A stretch of 64,000 nt of DNA from Pseudomonas sp. LD120 (GTDB lineage Bacteria > Pseudomonadota > Gammaproteobacteria > Pseudomonadales > Pseudomonadaceae). The position numbers and the translations under genes are program-made. Positions 1 through 9,429 of this stretch are shown here, piece by piece. Every line of letters begins with the position of its first letter. Within the stretch, counting starts at the first letter, position 1. The stretch is from positions 1,488,001-1,552,000 of the forward strand of contig NZ_WVHL01000005.1 of assembly GCF_009861525.1 (NCBI RefSeq), in the 5' to 3' direction. A model generated the notes under the pieces. That model did not search any database and was not told where the DNA came from. It saw only the letters and a program-made list of their open reading frames with translations.

Positions 1-16
1 AATTGAGTGAGCAGGC

Positions 17-379
17 TTACTTGAGCGCCGCTGCGTAAAGGTCTGGCTTGAAGCCAATCAGGGTCTTGTCTCCGAGGTCGAGCACCGGGCGCTTGATCAT
101 CGAAGGTTGCGCGAGCATCAGTTCAACGGCTTTGGCTTGGTCGAGATCGGCTTTGCTTTCGTCATCGAGTTTGCGAAAGGTTGTGCCTGCGCGGTTCAAC
201 ACCACCTGCCAGCCGTGCTCGTCGCACCATTGGTTCAAGTGCTCACGGTCAATGCCGGAGGTTTTGTAATCATGGAAGTCATAGCTGACAGCGTGTTCAT
301 CGAGCCAGGTGCGCGCCTTTTTCATGGTGTCGCAGGCTTTGATGCCGAAAAGGTGCAACGTTTTGCTTGAAGCGGTCAA
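17..379 (-). CDS. ArsC/Spx-family thioredoxin-fold reductase (YffB-like)
   Basis: A 120-residue protein of the ArsC/YffB family, small thioredoxin-fold proteins related to arsenate reductase and Spx. The N-terminal motif LFGIKACDT places the redox or nucleophilic cysteine at residue 16, and a RKLD segment lies mid-protein as in YffB relatives. No ATG precedes the conserved motif; the frame opens at TTG, preceded by an AAAGGGGG purine run that can act as ribosome binding site. The physiological substrate of YffB-type members is not established, and arsenate reduction should not be assumed. The family and gene end are secure, the exact start less so. Confidence 0.85.
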   Translation of the reverse strand: MTASSKTLHLFGIKACDTMKKARTWLDEHAVSYDFHDYKTSGIDREHLNQWCDEHGWQVVLNRAGTTFRKLDDESKADLDQAKAVELMLAQPSMIKRPVLDLGDKTLIGFKPDLYAAALK

Positions 380-616
380 GGAATTGCCCCCTTTGGAGAT
401 GCCGGAGATGAAAGGTCACGGATTATGCCACGACCACGGCGCTTCGGCGTCGGCCTGAACTCGGCTTTGTCGCAGGTTGTTGCGCAGCGGGTGACGGGGC
501 TTGCGACTTTTGTGCAGCGGTCGGTGATGAGTTTAAGGGGCTAATATGGCACTTCGTCGGCGATTCTCGGCTGAGATGTGTACGATTTTTCCTGTTAAAC
601 CCTGGATTTTCGCTTT

Positions 617-2263
617 ATGCAAACCGCCTATACCGTCCTCATCCTGCTGATGCTGGTGAGCCTATCGCGCCTTGTCGGACGGCTGATTCCACTGCCTCTG
701 CCCCTGCTGCAGATTGCTGCTGGAGCCTTGCTCGCCTGGCCGACCCTGGGTTTGCATGTGGCCCTGGACCCGGAGCTGTTCCTCTTTCTGTTTTTGCCAC
801 CGCTGCTGTTTTCCGATGGTTGGCGTATGCCAAAGCGTGAGTTCTGGCACCTGCGTGGTCCGATTCTGACGCTGGCGGTGGGCTTGGTGTTGTTCACCGT
901 GGTGGGGGCCGGGTACTTCATTCACTGGCTGTTGCCGACCATTCCCTTGTCGGTGGCCTTCGCCCTGGCCGCCGTGCTGTCGCCCACCGATGCCGTGGCG
1001 GTGTCGGCCATTTCTCAGCACCGCCTGCCGACCCCGTTGATGCATATGCTCCAGGGCGAGGCGCTGATGAATGACGCCACCGGCCTGGTGACGTTTAAGT
1101 TCGCGTTGGCGGCAGCCATCACTGGGGTGTTCTCCCTGGCCAATGCCAGTCTGGCTTTTGTCCTGGTGGCGGTAGGTGGTCTGGCCGTGGGTGTGGCCCT
1201 GAGCTGGCTGGTGGGACGCCTGAGGGCCTGGATGATCGGCCGTGGCTGGGATGATCCGGCGACTCATGTGGTGTTCATGTTGCTGCTGCCGTTCGCCGCG
1301 TATGTCGTGGCCGAGCGTCTGGGCGCTTCGGGCATCCTTTCGGCGGTGGCGGCCGGGATGATGCAGAGCTGGCTCGACCTGCTGCCACGCCAGACCAGCA
1401 CCCGGTTGCTCAACCGCAGCGTCTGGTCGCTGTTGGAATTTGCCTTCAACGGGTTGATTTTCCTGCTGCTGGGCCTGCAACTGCCAGACATCATCAAGGC
1501 GGCGGTCAGTCACGAAACCTCGCTCTGGCCGACCCTGTTCTTTCGTTGCCTGGATGTGCTGGCGATTTTCCTGGTGCTGCTGCTGTTGCGCTTCATCTGG
1601 GTGCAGAGCATCTGGCGTCTGTCCGGCCTGCTGCGGCGCTGGCGTGGCAAGGGCGAACTGACCCTGGTGCCCACGGCGCGTTCCTGTTGGCTGCTGACTC
1701 TGGGAGGTGTGCGCGGGGCGGTGACCCTGGCCGGCGTGATGTCGGTGCCTTTATTCCTCGGCGGGCGCGAAGCATTCCCGGAGCGTGATCTGCTGATTTT
1801 CATTGCCGCCGGGGTGATCCTGCTGTCCCTGGTGGCTGCGTGCATCGCTCTACCTTTGCTGTTGCGCGGGCTTGTGAAAAGCCCTGACGACAAGCGCCGT
1901 GGTGAGGTTCGTGATGCCTGGCGCAAGACGGCCGAAGCAGCGATCCACGCGCTGGAAGGGGAAGAGGTCGGCGAAACCAGTGAGGTCCCGGACGCTGCCC
2001 AAGCGGCATTGGCCATAGAGCTCAAAGGGCGCTTGATGGCTGAGTATCGGCATCAGTTGGAGGTCTACAACGATTCTGCCGAGGCCCAGGCCCTGGCGTT
2101 GCAGATGGATTTGCTGGAGCAGCGCCTACGGCTCAAGGCCTTGCGTGCGCAACGGTTGGAACTGTACCGCCTGAGCCGACATCACCAGATCGGTGATGAT
2201 GTGCTGCGCGAAGTGCTGGCGGACCTGGACATGAGCGAGGCGAATCTGGGGCAGGTGAAGTGA
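617..2263 (+). CDS. Na+/H+ antiporter, CPA1 (NhaP/YjcE-like) family
   Basis: A 548-residue inner-membrane cation/proton exchanger. About 12 hydrophobic segments fill the first ~410 residues; the last ~130 form a charged, helical cytoplasmic tail. CPA1 signatures are visible: SPTDAVAVS (residues 122-130) and the ion-binding E-x3-ND motif in GEALMNDATGLV (about 147-158). The family exchanges Na+ (some members K+) for H+ and supports pH and salt homeostasis. It faces the convergent dapC gene, and a strong hairpin separates them. In P. aeruginosa a gene of this type also adjoins dapC. The exact cation specificity cannot be read from sequence. Confidence 0.9.
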   Translation: MQTAYTVLILLMLVSLSRLVGRLIPLPLPLLQIAAGALLAWPTLGLHVALDPELFLFLFLPPLLFSDGWRMPKREFWHLRGPILTLAVGLVLFTVVGAGYFIHWLLPTIPLSVAFALAAVLSPTDAVAVSAISQHRLPTPLMHMLQGEALMNDATGLVTFKFALAAAITGVFSLANASLAFVLVAVGGLAVGVALSWLVGRLRAWMIGRGWDDPATHVVFMLLLPFAAYVVAERLGASGILSAVAAGMMQSWLDLLPRQTSTRLLNRSVWSLLEFAFNGLIFLLLGLQLPDIIKAAVSHETSLWPTLFFRCLDVLAIFLVLLLLRFIWVQSIWRLSGLLRRWRGKGELTLVPTARSCWLLTLGGVRGAVTLAGVMSVPLFLGGREAFPERDLLIFIAAGVILLSLVAACIALPLLLRGLVKSPDDKRRGEVRDAWRKTAEAAIHALEGEEVGETSEVPDAAQAALAIELKGRLMAEYRHQLEVYNDSAEAQALALQMDLLEQRLRLKALRAQRLELYRLSRHHQIGDDVLREVLADLDMSEANLGQVK

Positions 2264-2277
2264 TGCGGTGAGGTGCT

Positions 2278-2314
2278 GGCCAGCCAGTGTCACTCCCCCC
2301 GGAGCTGGCTGGCC
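2278..2314. terminator. Hairpin between convergent antiporter and dapC genes
   Basis: A perfect 10-bp inverted repeat, GGCCAGCCAG at 2278-2287 and CTGGCTGGCC at 2305-2314, with a 17-nt loop, fills most of the 62-bp gap between two converging genes. It lacks a clear T-run, so it may act as a bidirectional barrier or be a degenerate REP-like element. Confidence 0.5.
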
Positions 2315-2325
2315 GGCGAACTCGC

Positions 2326-3525
2326 TTAGCGGCGACGCAATACGAAATCGCGAATCCGCTCGGCGGCTTCAACACATTCCGCCAGCGGCGCGACCAGCGC
2401 CATGCGCACCCGTCCGGCGCCCGGGTTGCTGCCGTCCACCTCTCGTGACAGGTAGGAGCCCGGAACCACGGTCACGTGCTCCTGCTCGAACAGGTCCCGG
2501 CAGAAGGTGGCGTCATCCCCGGCCACGTTCGGCCACAGGTAGAAGCTGCCGTCCGGGCGCTGCACGTCCAGGACTGGCGCGAGGATTGCCAGCACCGCGT
2601 CGAACTTCTCACGGTACAGGGCACGGTTGGCGCGTACGTGCACTTCATCGTTCCAGGCGGCGACGCTGGCCAGTTGGGTTTGTACCGGCATGGCGCAGCC
2701 GTGGTAGGTGCGGTACAGCAGGAAGCCCTTGAGGATGTAGGCGTCGCCGGCAACGAAGCCGGAGCGCAGGCCTGGCAGGTTGGAGCGCTTGGACAGACTG
2801 TGGAATACCACGCAACGCTTGAAGTCCTTGCGGCCCAGTTCGACGCAGGCGCTGAGCAGGCCTGGCGGTGGGGTCTGTTCGTCGAAGTACAGCTCGCTGT
2901 AGCACTCGTCGGCGGCGATCACGAAGTCGTGTGCGTCGGCCAGGGCGATCAGTTTTTTCAGAGTGTCCAGCGGGATCAGCGCGCCGGTGGGGTTGCCCGG
3001 CGAGCACAGGAAGAGGATCTGGCAGCGCTGCCAGATCTCGGCCGGCACGGCGTCGAAATCCGGATTGAAGCCGTTTTCGTCCAGGCACGGCAGGTAGTGC
3101 GGCTTGGCTCCGGCGAGGAAGGCCGCGCCTTCGTAGATCTGATAAAACGGGTTGGGGCTGACCACCAGGGCGTCATCACCGCGGTTGACCACGGTCTGGG
3201 TGAAGGCGAACAGCGCTTCGCGGGTGCCATTGACCGGCAGGACGTTGCGCGCCGGGTCGAGCCAGCCTGCGGGCACGCCAAAGCGCCGTCCGCACCAGCC
3301 GGCGATGGCTTCGCGCAGCGCCGGGATACCCAGGGTGGTGGGGTAGACCGCCATCTGATCGAGGTTGCTGGCCAGGGCCTCGGCGACAAAGCTCGGTGAG
3401 CGGTGCTTGGGTTCGCCGATGGACAGGGCGATGGGGCGCTTGTCCGGGTTGGGCGTCACGGTGCCAAGCAAGGCGCGCAGCTTTTCGAACGGGTAGGGCT
3501 GCAACTGGTTCAGAGCGTTGTTCAT
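2326..3525 (-). CDS. dapC: N-succinyldiaminopimelate aminotransferase
   Basis: A 399-residue class I/II PLP aminotransferase. DapC converts N-succinyl-2-amino-6-ketopimelate to N-succinyl-LL-diaminopimelate with glutamate as donor, in the lysine/meso-DAP pathway that feeds peptidoglycan. Visible signatures are SPGNPTG (about 175-181), the cofactor-binding aspartate in AADECYSE (D206), the Schiff-base lysine in SLSKRSN (K246), and a C-terminal GRVRMAL arginine segment that binds the substrate carboxylate. Full family length. The gene lies just downstream of glnD on the same strand, as in other pseudomonads, which supports the dapC call over other aminotransferases. Confidence 0.9.
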   Translation of the reverse strand: MNNALNQLQPYPFEKLRALLGTVTPNPDKRPIALSIGEPKHRSPSFVAEALASNLDQMAVYPTTLGIPALREAIAGWCGRRFGVPAGWLDPARNVLPVNGTREALFAFTQTVVNRGDDALVVSPNPFYQIYEGAAFLAGAKPHYLPCLDENGFNPDFDAVPAEIWQRCQILFLCSPGNPTGALIPLDTLKKLIALADAHDFVIAADECYSELYFDEQTPPPGLLSACVELGRKDFKRCVVFHSLSKRSNLPGLRSGFVAGDAYILKGFLLYRTYHGCAMPVQTQLASVAAWNDEVHVRANRALYREKFDAVLAILAPVLDVQRPDGSFYLWPNVAGDDATFCRDLFEQEHVTVVPGSYLSREVDGSNPGAGRVRMALVAPLAECVEAAERIRDFVLRRR

Positions 3526-3563
3526 CGGTGCGGTATCTCACTCAAAGCGCTGGTTCAGAGCCA

Positions 3564-6266
3564 TCAGATGCTCAGGCGGGTCATTTCGACCGTTGGTTCG
3601 TGACTGACACTCAGTTGTTCGACGATCGCGTCCTGCAAGCGGCTGCACAGCTGGGGGTCGGAAAGGGGCTGGTTGTGCGCATCGGTAATGAAGAACACGT
3701 CTTCCACGCGCTCGCCCAGGGTGGCGATCTTGGCATTTTGCAGCGACAGGTCGAACTCCAGAAAAATCTTGCCGATCCGCGCCAGCAGGCCGGGGCGGTC
3801 CGGGGCGCTGAGCTCCAGCACAGTGACCGGACGCTGGGCGTCGTTGTGGATGGTCACCTCGGGCTCGAAGGTGAAGTGCTTGAGTTGGCGCGGTACCCGG
3901 CGCTGGATGATGGTCGGGTAGTCGTCGGGATTGCGCAGGGCGTCGGTCAGGCCCTTGCGGATCTGCTCGACTCGCTGCGGGTTGTTGCCGATGGATTCGC
4001 CGTCGTTGTCCAGGACGATGTAGGTGTCGAGGGTGAACTGGCTGCTGGAGGTGATGATGCGCGCGTCATGGATGTTGAGGTTGAGCTGGTCCATGGCGGC
4101 CACGGTCACCGCGAAGAAGTCGTGCTGGTCCGGGGCATAGATGAAGATCTGGGTGCCGCCCTCGAATTCGCGCTGGGTGATTTCCGTGATCAGCACCAGC
4201 GGTCCGCCCTCGGCTGGCTGCTGGAGGATCGCGTCGCTGTGCCAGGCCACGTCGCCGGCGGTGTGGCGCAGGAAGTAGTCGTCCCCCAGTTGGGACCAGA
4301 GTTGCTCCACTTCGTCCGGGTCGGTGCCGTTGCGCACCAGGATGTCCAGGGCTGCGCTCTGGGTCTGGCGGATCTGCTCTTCGCGGTCCACCGGGTTCTC
4401 CAGGCCGCGGCGCAAGGCGCGCTTGGTCTCGGTGTAGAGCTGGCGCAACAGGCTGGCGCGCCAGGAGTTCCACAGGGTCGGGTTGGTGGCGTAGATGTCG
4501 GCGACCGTCAGTACATAGAGGTAGTCGAGGCGGGTCTGGTCGACCACGATCTGGGCGAAATCATGAATCACTTGCGGGTCTGACAGGTCCTTGCGCTGGG
4601 CGGTGGTGGACATGACCAAATGGTTCTGCACCAGCCAGACGATCAGTCGGGTGTCCCACTGCGGCAGTTGGTGGCGCACGCAGAAGGCCTCGGCATCCAC
4701 CGCGCCGATTTCCGAGTGATCGCCGTGACGGCCCTTGCCGATGTCGTGGTACAGGCCAGCCAGGTAGATCAGCTCGGGCTTGGGCAGCTTGCCCATGAGC
4801 TTGCTGGCCAGGGGGAATTTCTCGGAGATCGGCGTGTACTGCATTTTGCGCAGGTGCTTGATCAGGTTCAGCGTGTGAGCGTCCACGGTATAGATGTGGA
4901 ACAGGTCGTGCTGCATCTGCCCAACGATGAAGCCGAACTCCGGCAAGTAGCGCCCGAGGATGCCGTAGCGGTTCATTCGCCGCAGGTTGCGGTGGATGCC
5001 GATTTCGCACTTGAACAGTTCGATGAACAGGCTGGTGTTGCGGATGTCGTGGCGGAAGTCGTCGTCGATCAGGTGCCGGTGTTCGCGCAAAAGGCGAATG
5101 GTGTCGGCGCGCACGCCCTTGATCTCCGGGTGCTGGGCCATCAGCACGAAGATTTCCAGCATGGCGAACGGCGTGCGCTTGAATACGTTGTCGTTGATCG
5201 CCTCGATATAGCCGTCGTGCAGTTGGAAGCGGGCGTTGATCGGCTGGGGCGGGGCTTCGTCCTCGGGGGCGAGGATCACTTCTTCGAAGTGCTGGATGAT
5301 CAGGTCGCTCAGTTGCGCGATGCTCATCACCACCCGGTAGTACTGCTGCATGAAGCTTTCAATCGACTGTTTGGCGTCTTCGCCAGTGAACCCCAGCAGT
5401 TCGGCGATGGAGCGCTGGTGATCCAGCAACAGGCGGTCTTCGGAACGCCCGGCGAGCATATGCAGGGCGTAACGGACCTTCCACAGAAACTCCTGGGAAG
5501 AGGCCAGCAGGGCGTTCTCGCTTTCTACCAGGAAGCCTTCGCCGGCCAGGGCACGCAGGTTCAGGGTGCCGTATTGACGGCGTGCGACCCAGAGAATGGT
5601 TTGGATATCCCGCAGGCCGCCGGGGGAGCCTTTGACGTTGGGTTCCAGGTTGTATTCGGTGTCGTTGTACTTGTGGTGGCGGGCCTTCTGTTCGGCGTGC
5701 TTGGCCAGGAAGAAGTCCTTGCTCGGCCACATGTGCGCGGTGCTGGTGACGTCCAGCATGCGCTGGCGCAGGTGCTCGGGGCCGGCGATGGTGCGGCTTT
5801 CCATTAGATTGGTGATTACCGTCAGGTCGGCCCGGGCCTCCTCGGCGCACTCGTCCACCGAGCGCACGCTTTGCCCGACTTCCAGGCCAATGTCCCAGAG
5901 CAGGGTGAGAAAGCGTTCGATGGAGTCGCGAAAGATCTCGTGATCGGCACTGTCCAGGAGGATCAGCAGATCGATGTCTGAATAGGGGTGAAGCTCGCCG
6001 CGTCCGTAGCCACCGACCGCCACCAGGGCAATGTCGGCCTCGGTGCTCCAGCTGAACTGGTCCCAGGCCTTTTGCAGGATGTTATCGACGAACCAGGCAC
6101 GGTCTTCGATCAGCCGGCGAATCTCGCGTCCACTGCGAAAGCGGTTGTCGAGCACGTCCCGTGCTTGACGGATCGCCTTCTTGAAGGCTGCGATAGGGCT
6201 GGCTTTGAGGGCCAGTTCCGCCTGGAACTGGCCGCGGTCGAAGAGTTCGGGGTCCACCTGCGGCAT
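3564..6266 (-). CDS. glnD: Bifunctional [protein-PII] uridylyltransferase/uridylyl-removing enzyme
   Basis: A 900-residue nitrogen sensor that adds UMP to PII under nitrogen limitation and removes it when glutamine is high. Domains in order: nucleotidyltransferase with the GGYGRGELHPYSDID motif (about 85-99), an HD hydrolase domain with YHDIGKGRHGDHSE (near residue 510) for the uridylyl-removing activity, and two C-terminal ACT domains (about 700-780 and 810-890) that sense glutamine. The length is normal. It lies between map and dapC on the minus strand with short gaps, so co-transcription from upstream of map is likely. Confidence 0.97.
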   Translation of the reverse strand: MPQVDPELFDRGQFQAELALKASPIAAFKKAIRQARDVLDNRFRSGREIRRLIEDRAWFVDNILQKAWDQFSWSTEADIALVAVGGYGRGELHPYSDIDLLILLDSADHEIFRDSIERFLTLLWDIGLEVGQSVRSVDECAEEARADLTVITNLMESRTIAGPEHLRQRMLDVTSTAHMWPSKDFFLAKHAEQKARHHKYNDTEYNLEPNVKGSPGGLRDIQTILWVARRQYGTLNLRALAGEGFLVESENALLASSQEFLWKVRYALHMLAGRSEDRLLLDHQRSIAELLGFTGEDAKQSIESFMQQYYRVVMSIAQLSDLIIQHFEEVILAPEDEAPPQPINARFQLHDGYIEAINDNVFKRTPFAMLEIFVLMAQHPEIKGVRADTIRLLREHRHLIDDDFRHDIRNTSLFIELFKCEIGIHRNLRRMNRYGILGRYLPEFGFIVGQMQHDLFHIYTVDAHTLNLIKHLRKMQYTPISEKFPLASKLMGKLPKPELIYLAGLYHDIGKGRHGDHSEIGAVDAEAFCVRHQLPQWDTRLIVWLVQNHLVMSTTAQRKDLSDPQVIHDFAQIVVDQTRLDYLYVLTVADIYATNPTLWNSWRASLLRQLYTETKRALRRGLENPVDREEQIRQTQSAALDILVRNGTDPDEVEQLWSQLGDDYFLRHTAGDVAWHSDAILQQPAEGGPLVLITEITQREFEGGTQIFIYAPDQHDFFAVTVAAMDQLNLNIHDARIITSSSQFTLDTYIVLDNDGESIGNNPQRVEQIRKGLTDALRNPDDYPTIIQRRVPRQLKHFTFEPEVTIHNDAQRPVTVLELSAPDRPGLLARIGKIFLEFDLSLQNAKIATLGERVEDVFFITDAHNQPLSDPQLCSRLQDAIVEQLSVSHEPTVEMTRLSI

Positions 6267-6314
6267 CGAATGGCTTTCCTTTCTATCTATAAGGTCGGGA
6301 CGCGGCGTTGTGGA

Positions 6315-7097
6315 TCAGGCAGAAACCCGGGCGATGGTGTCATCGCTGCGCAGGGTGAAGATCTCGTAGCCGGTCTCGGTCACCAGCAGGGTGTGCTCCC
6401 ACTGCGCCGAAAGCTTGCGGTCTTTGGTGATGGCGGTCCAGCCATCGCCCAGCACCTTGGTGTCGGCCTTGCCCTGGTTGATCATCGGCTCGATGGTGAA
6501 GGTCATGCCGGCCTTGAGTTCCATGCCGGTACCGGCGCGGCCGTAGTGCAGGATCTGCGGCTCTTCGTGGAACACCTTGCCGATGCCATGGCCGCAGAAT
6601 TCGCGTACCACCGAGAAACCATTCTTTTCCGCGTGCTTCTGGATCACTTCGCCGATGTCGCCCAGGCGGCAGCCCGGCTTCACCAGTTCGATGGCCTTGT
6701 ACATGCACTCTTGGGTGATCTGCGACAGGCGCTCGGCCCAGACTGGCACGGTGCCGACGTGGAACATGCGGCTGGTGTCGCCGTGGTAGCCGTCCTTGAT
6801 GACGGTGACGTCGATGTTCAGGGTGTCGCCATCTTTGAGCGGCTTCTCGTTGGGGATGCCGTGGCACACCACGTGGTTGATCGAGGTGCAGATGGACTTG
6901 GGGAAGCCCTTGTAGTTCAGCGGGGCCGGGATCGCGCCCTGCACATTGACGATGTAGTCATGGCAGATGCGGTCCAGTTCTTCGGTGGTGACCCCGGGTT
7001 TGACATGCTCGGCAATCATTTCCAGCACTTCGGCGGCCAGTTTGCCGGCGACACGCATTTTGGCGATGTCCTCGGGAGTTTTGAGGGTGACGGTCAT
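6315..7097 (-). CDS. map: Methionine aminopeptidase, type I
   Basis: A 260-residue dinuclear-metal peptidase that removes the initiator methionine from nascent proteins with small second residues. The metal-ligand and catalytic segments are all seen: HVVCHGIPN, the aspartates in NIDVTVIKDGYHGDTSRMF, GHGIGKVFHEEP and the final glutamate in WEHTLLVTETG. The type I length without N-terminal extension fits a bacterial enzyme. It is divergent from rpsB; the ~400-bp region between them must hold both promoters. This map/rpsB arrangement is widespread in Gammaproteobacteria. Confidence 0.97.
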   Translation of the reverse strand: MTVTLKTPEDIAKMRVAGKLAAEVLEMIAEHVKPGVTTEELDRICHDYIVNVQGAIPAPLNYKGFPKSICTSINHVVCHGIPNEKPLKDGDTLNIDVTVIKDGYHGDTSRMFHVGTVPVWAERLSQITQECMYKAIELVKPGCRLGDIGEVIQKHAEKNGFSVVREFCGHGIGKVFHEEPQILHYGRAGTGMELKAGMTFTIEPMINQGKADTKVLGDGWTAITKDRKLSAQWEHTLLVTETGYEIFTLRSDDTIARVSA

Positions 7098-7503
7098 ACA
7101 GGCTCTCTTGACGCCCTAGGGCGCGATAAACACGGAATGGCTTGAAAACACGCCTTTGCAAGGCTGGACCTGAGTAGGGCCGGTGAGGTTTTCAGAAGCC
7201 GCAAAGGTGCGATTCTAACAGACGCCCAGCGCAAATCTGAGGTTCTGCTGGCGCTTGTCTTGGTACAGGGGCGTATTTTGGACCGATTCGAAGGGCACGG
7301 CAAAAACCGTACCGATCACAGAGTGTGAATCCGGGTTCCGTTTTGGCCCTTGCTGTGGTATAAAATGCGCCGCTTTCCGGGGATGCCCCGAAAAGCCCAA
7401 ACCCACACACGTGTCGACACGATGACCTGGGTGCCCTCAGCGGATGCTGTTGGTTGGTCATTGGGATGCGTGGAGGCCTAACCCGACTTATTAAGGAACT
7501 ATC
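7098..7503 (+). promoter_or_regulatory. map/rpsB divergent region with extended -10 promoter and S2 leader
   Basis: A 406-bp stretch without a gene. On the plus strand an extended -10 element, TGGTATAAAAT at about 7356-7366, precedes a GC-rich start region and a leader of about 120-130 nt. The leader contains CCGGGGATGCCCCG (about 7378-7391) and a GACCTGGGTGCCC to GGGATGCG block upstream of rpsB. In E. coli and other gammaproteobacteria the rpsB leader is the site of autoregulation by ribosomal protein S2. By position and structure this leader probably does the same; that is inference. No clear -35 is seen, as is common with extended -10 promoters. Confidence 0.6.
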
Positions 7504-8241
7504 ATGTCCCAAGTCAACATGCGCGATATGCTGAAGGCCGGTGTGCACTTCGGTCACCAAACCCGTTACTGGAATCCGAAAATGGGTAAGTACATTTTCG
7601 GCGCGCGTAACAAGATTCACATCATCAACCTTGAAAAAACCCTGCCAATGTTCAACGAAGCGCTGACTTTCGTAGAGCGTCTGGCCCAGGGCAAAAACAA
7701 GATTCTGTTCGTCGGCACCAAGCGTTCCGCTGGCAAGATCGTTGCTGAAGAAGCAGCACGTTGCGGTTCGCCGTACGTCGATCACCGCTGGTTGGGCGGC
7801 ATGCTGACCAACTACAAAACCATCCGTGCTTCCATCAAGCGTCTGCGTGACCTTGAAGTGCAAGCCGAAGACGGCACCTTCGCCAAGCTGACCAAGAAAG
7901 AGGCGCTGATGCGCACTCGCGATCTGGAAAAGCTGGATCGTTCCCTGGGTGGTATCAAGGACATGGGCGGCCTGCCTGACGCGCTGTTCGTGATCGACGT
8001 TGACCACGAGCGCATCGCGATCACCGAAGCCAACAAGCTGGGCATCCCGGTCATTGGCGTTGTCGATACTAACAGCAGCCCGGAAGGCGTTGACTACATC
8101 ATCCCAGGCAACGATGACGCCATTCGCGCCATCCAGCTGTACATGGGTTCGATGGCTGATGCTGTAATCCGTGGTCGCAACAACGTTGCTGGCGGCACCG
8201 AAGTGTTCGAAGAAGCTGCAGCGCCGGCGGCTGAAGCCTGA
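7504..8241 (+). CDS. rpsB: 30S ribosomal protein S2
   Basis: A 245-residue ribosomal protein of the small subunit, needed to recruit S1. The N-terminal MRDMLKAGVHFGHQTRYWNP and the later PDALFVIDV and GVVDTNS segments are S2 signatures. A good ribosome binding site (AAGGAAC) lies 5 bases before ATG. The gene is followed by a strong intrinsic terminator and then by tsf, so some transcription must read through or restart to make EF-Ts, as in the E. coli rpsB-tsf operon. Confidence 0.99.
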   Translation: MSQVNMRDMLKAGVHFGHQTRYWNPKMGKYIFGARNKIHIINLEKTLPMFNEALTFVERLAQGKNKILFVGTKRSAGKIVAEEAARCGSPYVDHRWLGGMLTNYKTIRASIKRLRDLEVQAEDGTFAKLTKKEALMRTRDLEKLDRSLGGIKDMGGLPDALFVIDVDHERIAITEANKLGIPVIGVVDTNSSPEGVDYIIPGNDDAIRAIQLYMGSMADAVIRGRNNVAGGTEVFEEAAAPAAEA

Positions 8242-8269
8242 GTAACTGACGCTTAGCGTTACTCAGCAC

Positions 8270-8298
8270 GCAAAAAGGGGGCTTGGCCCCCTTTTTGC
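8270..8298 (+). terminator. Intrinsic terminator/attenuator between rpsB and tsf
   Basis: Perfect 12-bp stem GCAAAAAGGGGG (8270-8281) with CCCCCTTTTTGC (8287-8298) and a 5-nt loop; the T5 lies inside the 3' arm. It resembles the attenuating hairpin between rpsB and tsf in enteric bacteria. Confidence 0.8.
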
Positions 8299-8443
8299 CA
8301 GCTCGAAAATCATTTTGCCGTTGCGCCCCGAGCGTTTTTGTAACGCAGGGCTGCTATGAAGTGAGTTCGGGGCAGTGCCCAAGAATTGAACGCCCGTTCG
8401 ATCGGGTGGAATGGTTGAAAACCTATCCAAGAGGAATTTGAAA

Positions 8444-9310
8444 ATGGCAGAGATTACTGCAGCGTTGGTCAAAGAACTGCGCGAGCGTACCGGCGAAGGC
8501 ATGATGGATTGCAAAAAGGCCTTGACCAAGGCTGGCGGCGACATCGAGAAAGCCATTGATGACATGCGTGCTTCCGGCGCCATCAAGGCTGCCAAGAAAG
8601 CAGGCAACGTTGCTGCTGAAGGCGCCATCGCTATCAAAGAAGACGGCAAAGCTGCCGTGATCATCGAAGTTAACTCGCAGACCGACTTCCTGGCTCTGCA
8701 GGACGACTTCAAGAACTTCGTTGCTGCCAGCGTTGACAAGGCTTTCGCCGAGAAACTGACTGACGTCGCTCCGCTGATCGAAGCTCAGGAAGAAGCGCGT
8801 CTGGCTCTGGTTGCCAAGACCGGTGAGAACGTCAATATCCGTCGCCTGGTTCGTATTGAAGGTGACGTTGTTGGTTCGTACCTGCACGGCAACAAAATCG
8901 GTGTGGTTGCGGTGCTCAAGGGCGGCAATGCCGAGCTGGCCAAAGACATCGCCATGCACGTAGCGGCTAGCAACCCTGAGTTCCTGCTGCCTTCGCAGGT
9001 TTCCGCTGAAGCGATCGAACGCGAGAAAGGCGTGTTCATGAGCCTCAACGAAGACAAGATGAAAGGTAAGCCTGCTGAGATCGTCGAGAAGATGATTGCT
9101 GGCCGTATCAGCAAGTTCCTGGCCGAAGCCAGCCTGGTCGAGCAAGCCTTCGTGAAGAACCCAGAAGTGACCGTTGGTACTCTGGCCAAGCAGGGTGACG
9201 CTGAAATCGTTTCCTTCACTTACTTCAAAGTAGGTGACGGCATCGAGAAGCCAGTCGACAACTTCGCTGAAGAAGTTGCTGCTCAAGTGGCTGCTGCCAG
9301 CAAGCAATAA
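8444..9310 (+). CDS. tsf: Elongation factor Ts
   Basis: A 288-residue guanine nucleotide exchange factor that recharges EF-Tu with GTP. The start at 8444 is preceded by AAGAGGAAT and begins the conserved UBA-like domain (VKELRERTGEGMMDCKKAL). An upstream in-frame ATG at 8411 would add 11 non-conserved residues and is not preferred. The core repeat with NSQTDFLA and the C-terminal module are present. It follows rpsB and is closed by its own terminator, giving the standard rpsB-tsf unit. Confidence 0.98.
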   Translation: MAEITAALVKELRERTGEGMMDCKKALTKAGGDIEKAIDDMRASGAIKAAKKAGNVAAEGAIAIKEDGKAAVIIEVNSQTDFLALQDDFKNFVAASVDKAFAEKLTDVAPLIEAQEEARLALVAKTGENVNIRRLVRIEGDVVGSYLHGNKIGVVAVLKGGNAELAKDIAMHVAASNPEFLLPSQVSAEAIEREKGVFMSLNEDKMKGKPAEIVEKMIAGRISKFLAEASLVEQAFVKNPEVTVGTLAKQGDAEIVSFTYFKVGDGIEKPVDNFAEEVAAQVAAASKQ

Positions 9311-9333
9311 GACGGTTTTTTAACTGTCGCCCA

Positions 9334-9369
9334 GAAGAGGCTGCCCGCTCACGCGCGCAGCCTCTTTTC
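9334..9369 (+). terminator. Intrinsic terminator after tsf
   Basis: Stem GAAGAGGCTGC (9334-9344) with GCAGCCTCTTTTC (9357-9369), 12-nt loop, ending in a short T-run. It separates the rpsB-tsf unit from pyrH. Confidence 0.8.
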
Positions 9370-9429
9370 AAATGGGCAGGGTAATTTAGTTGTTTATCCT
9401 CGGAACCGGTTTACAAAGCCGTGTTCTGA

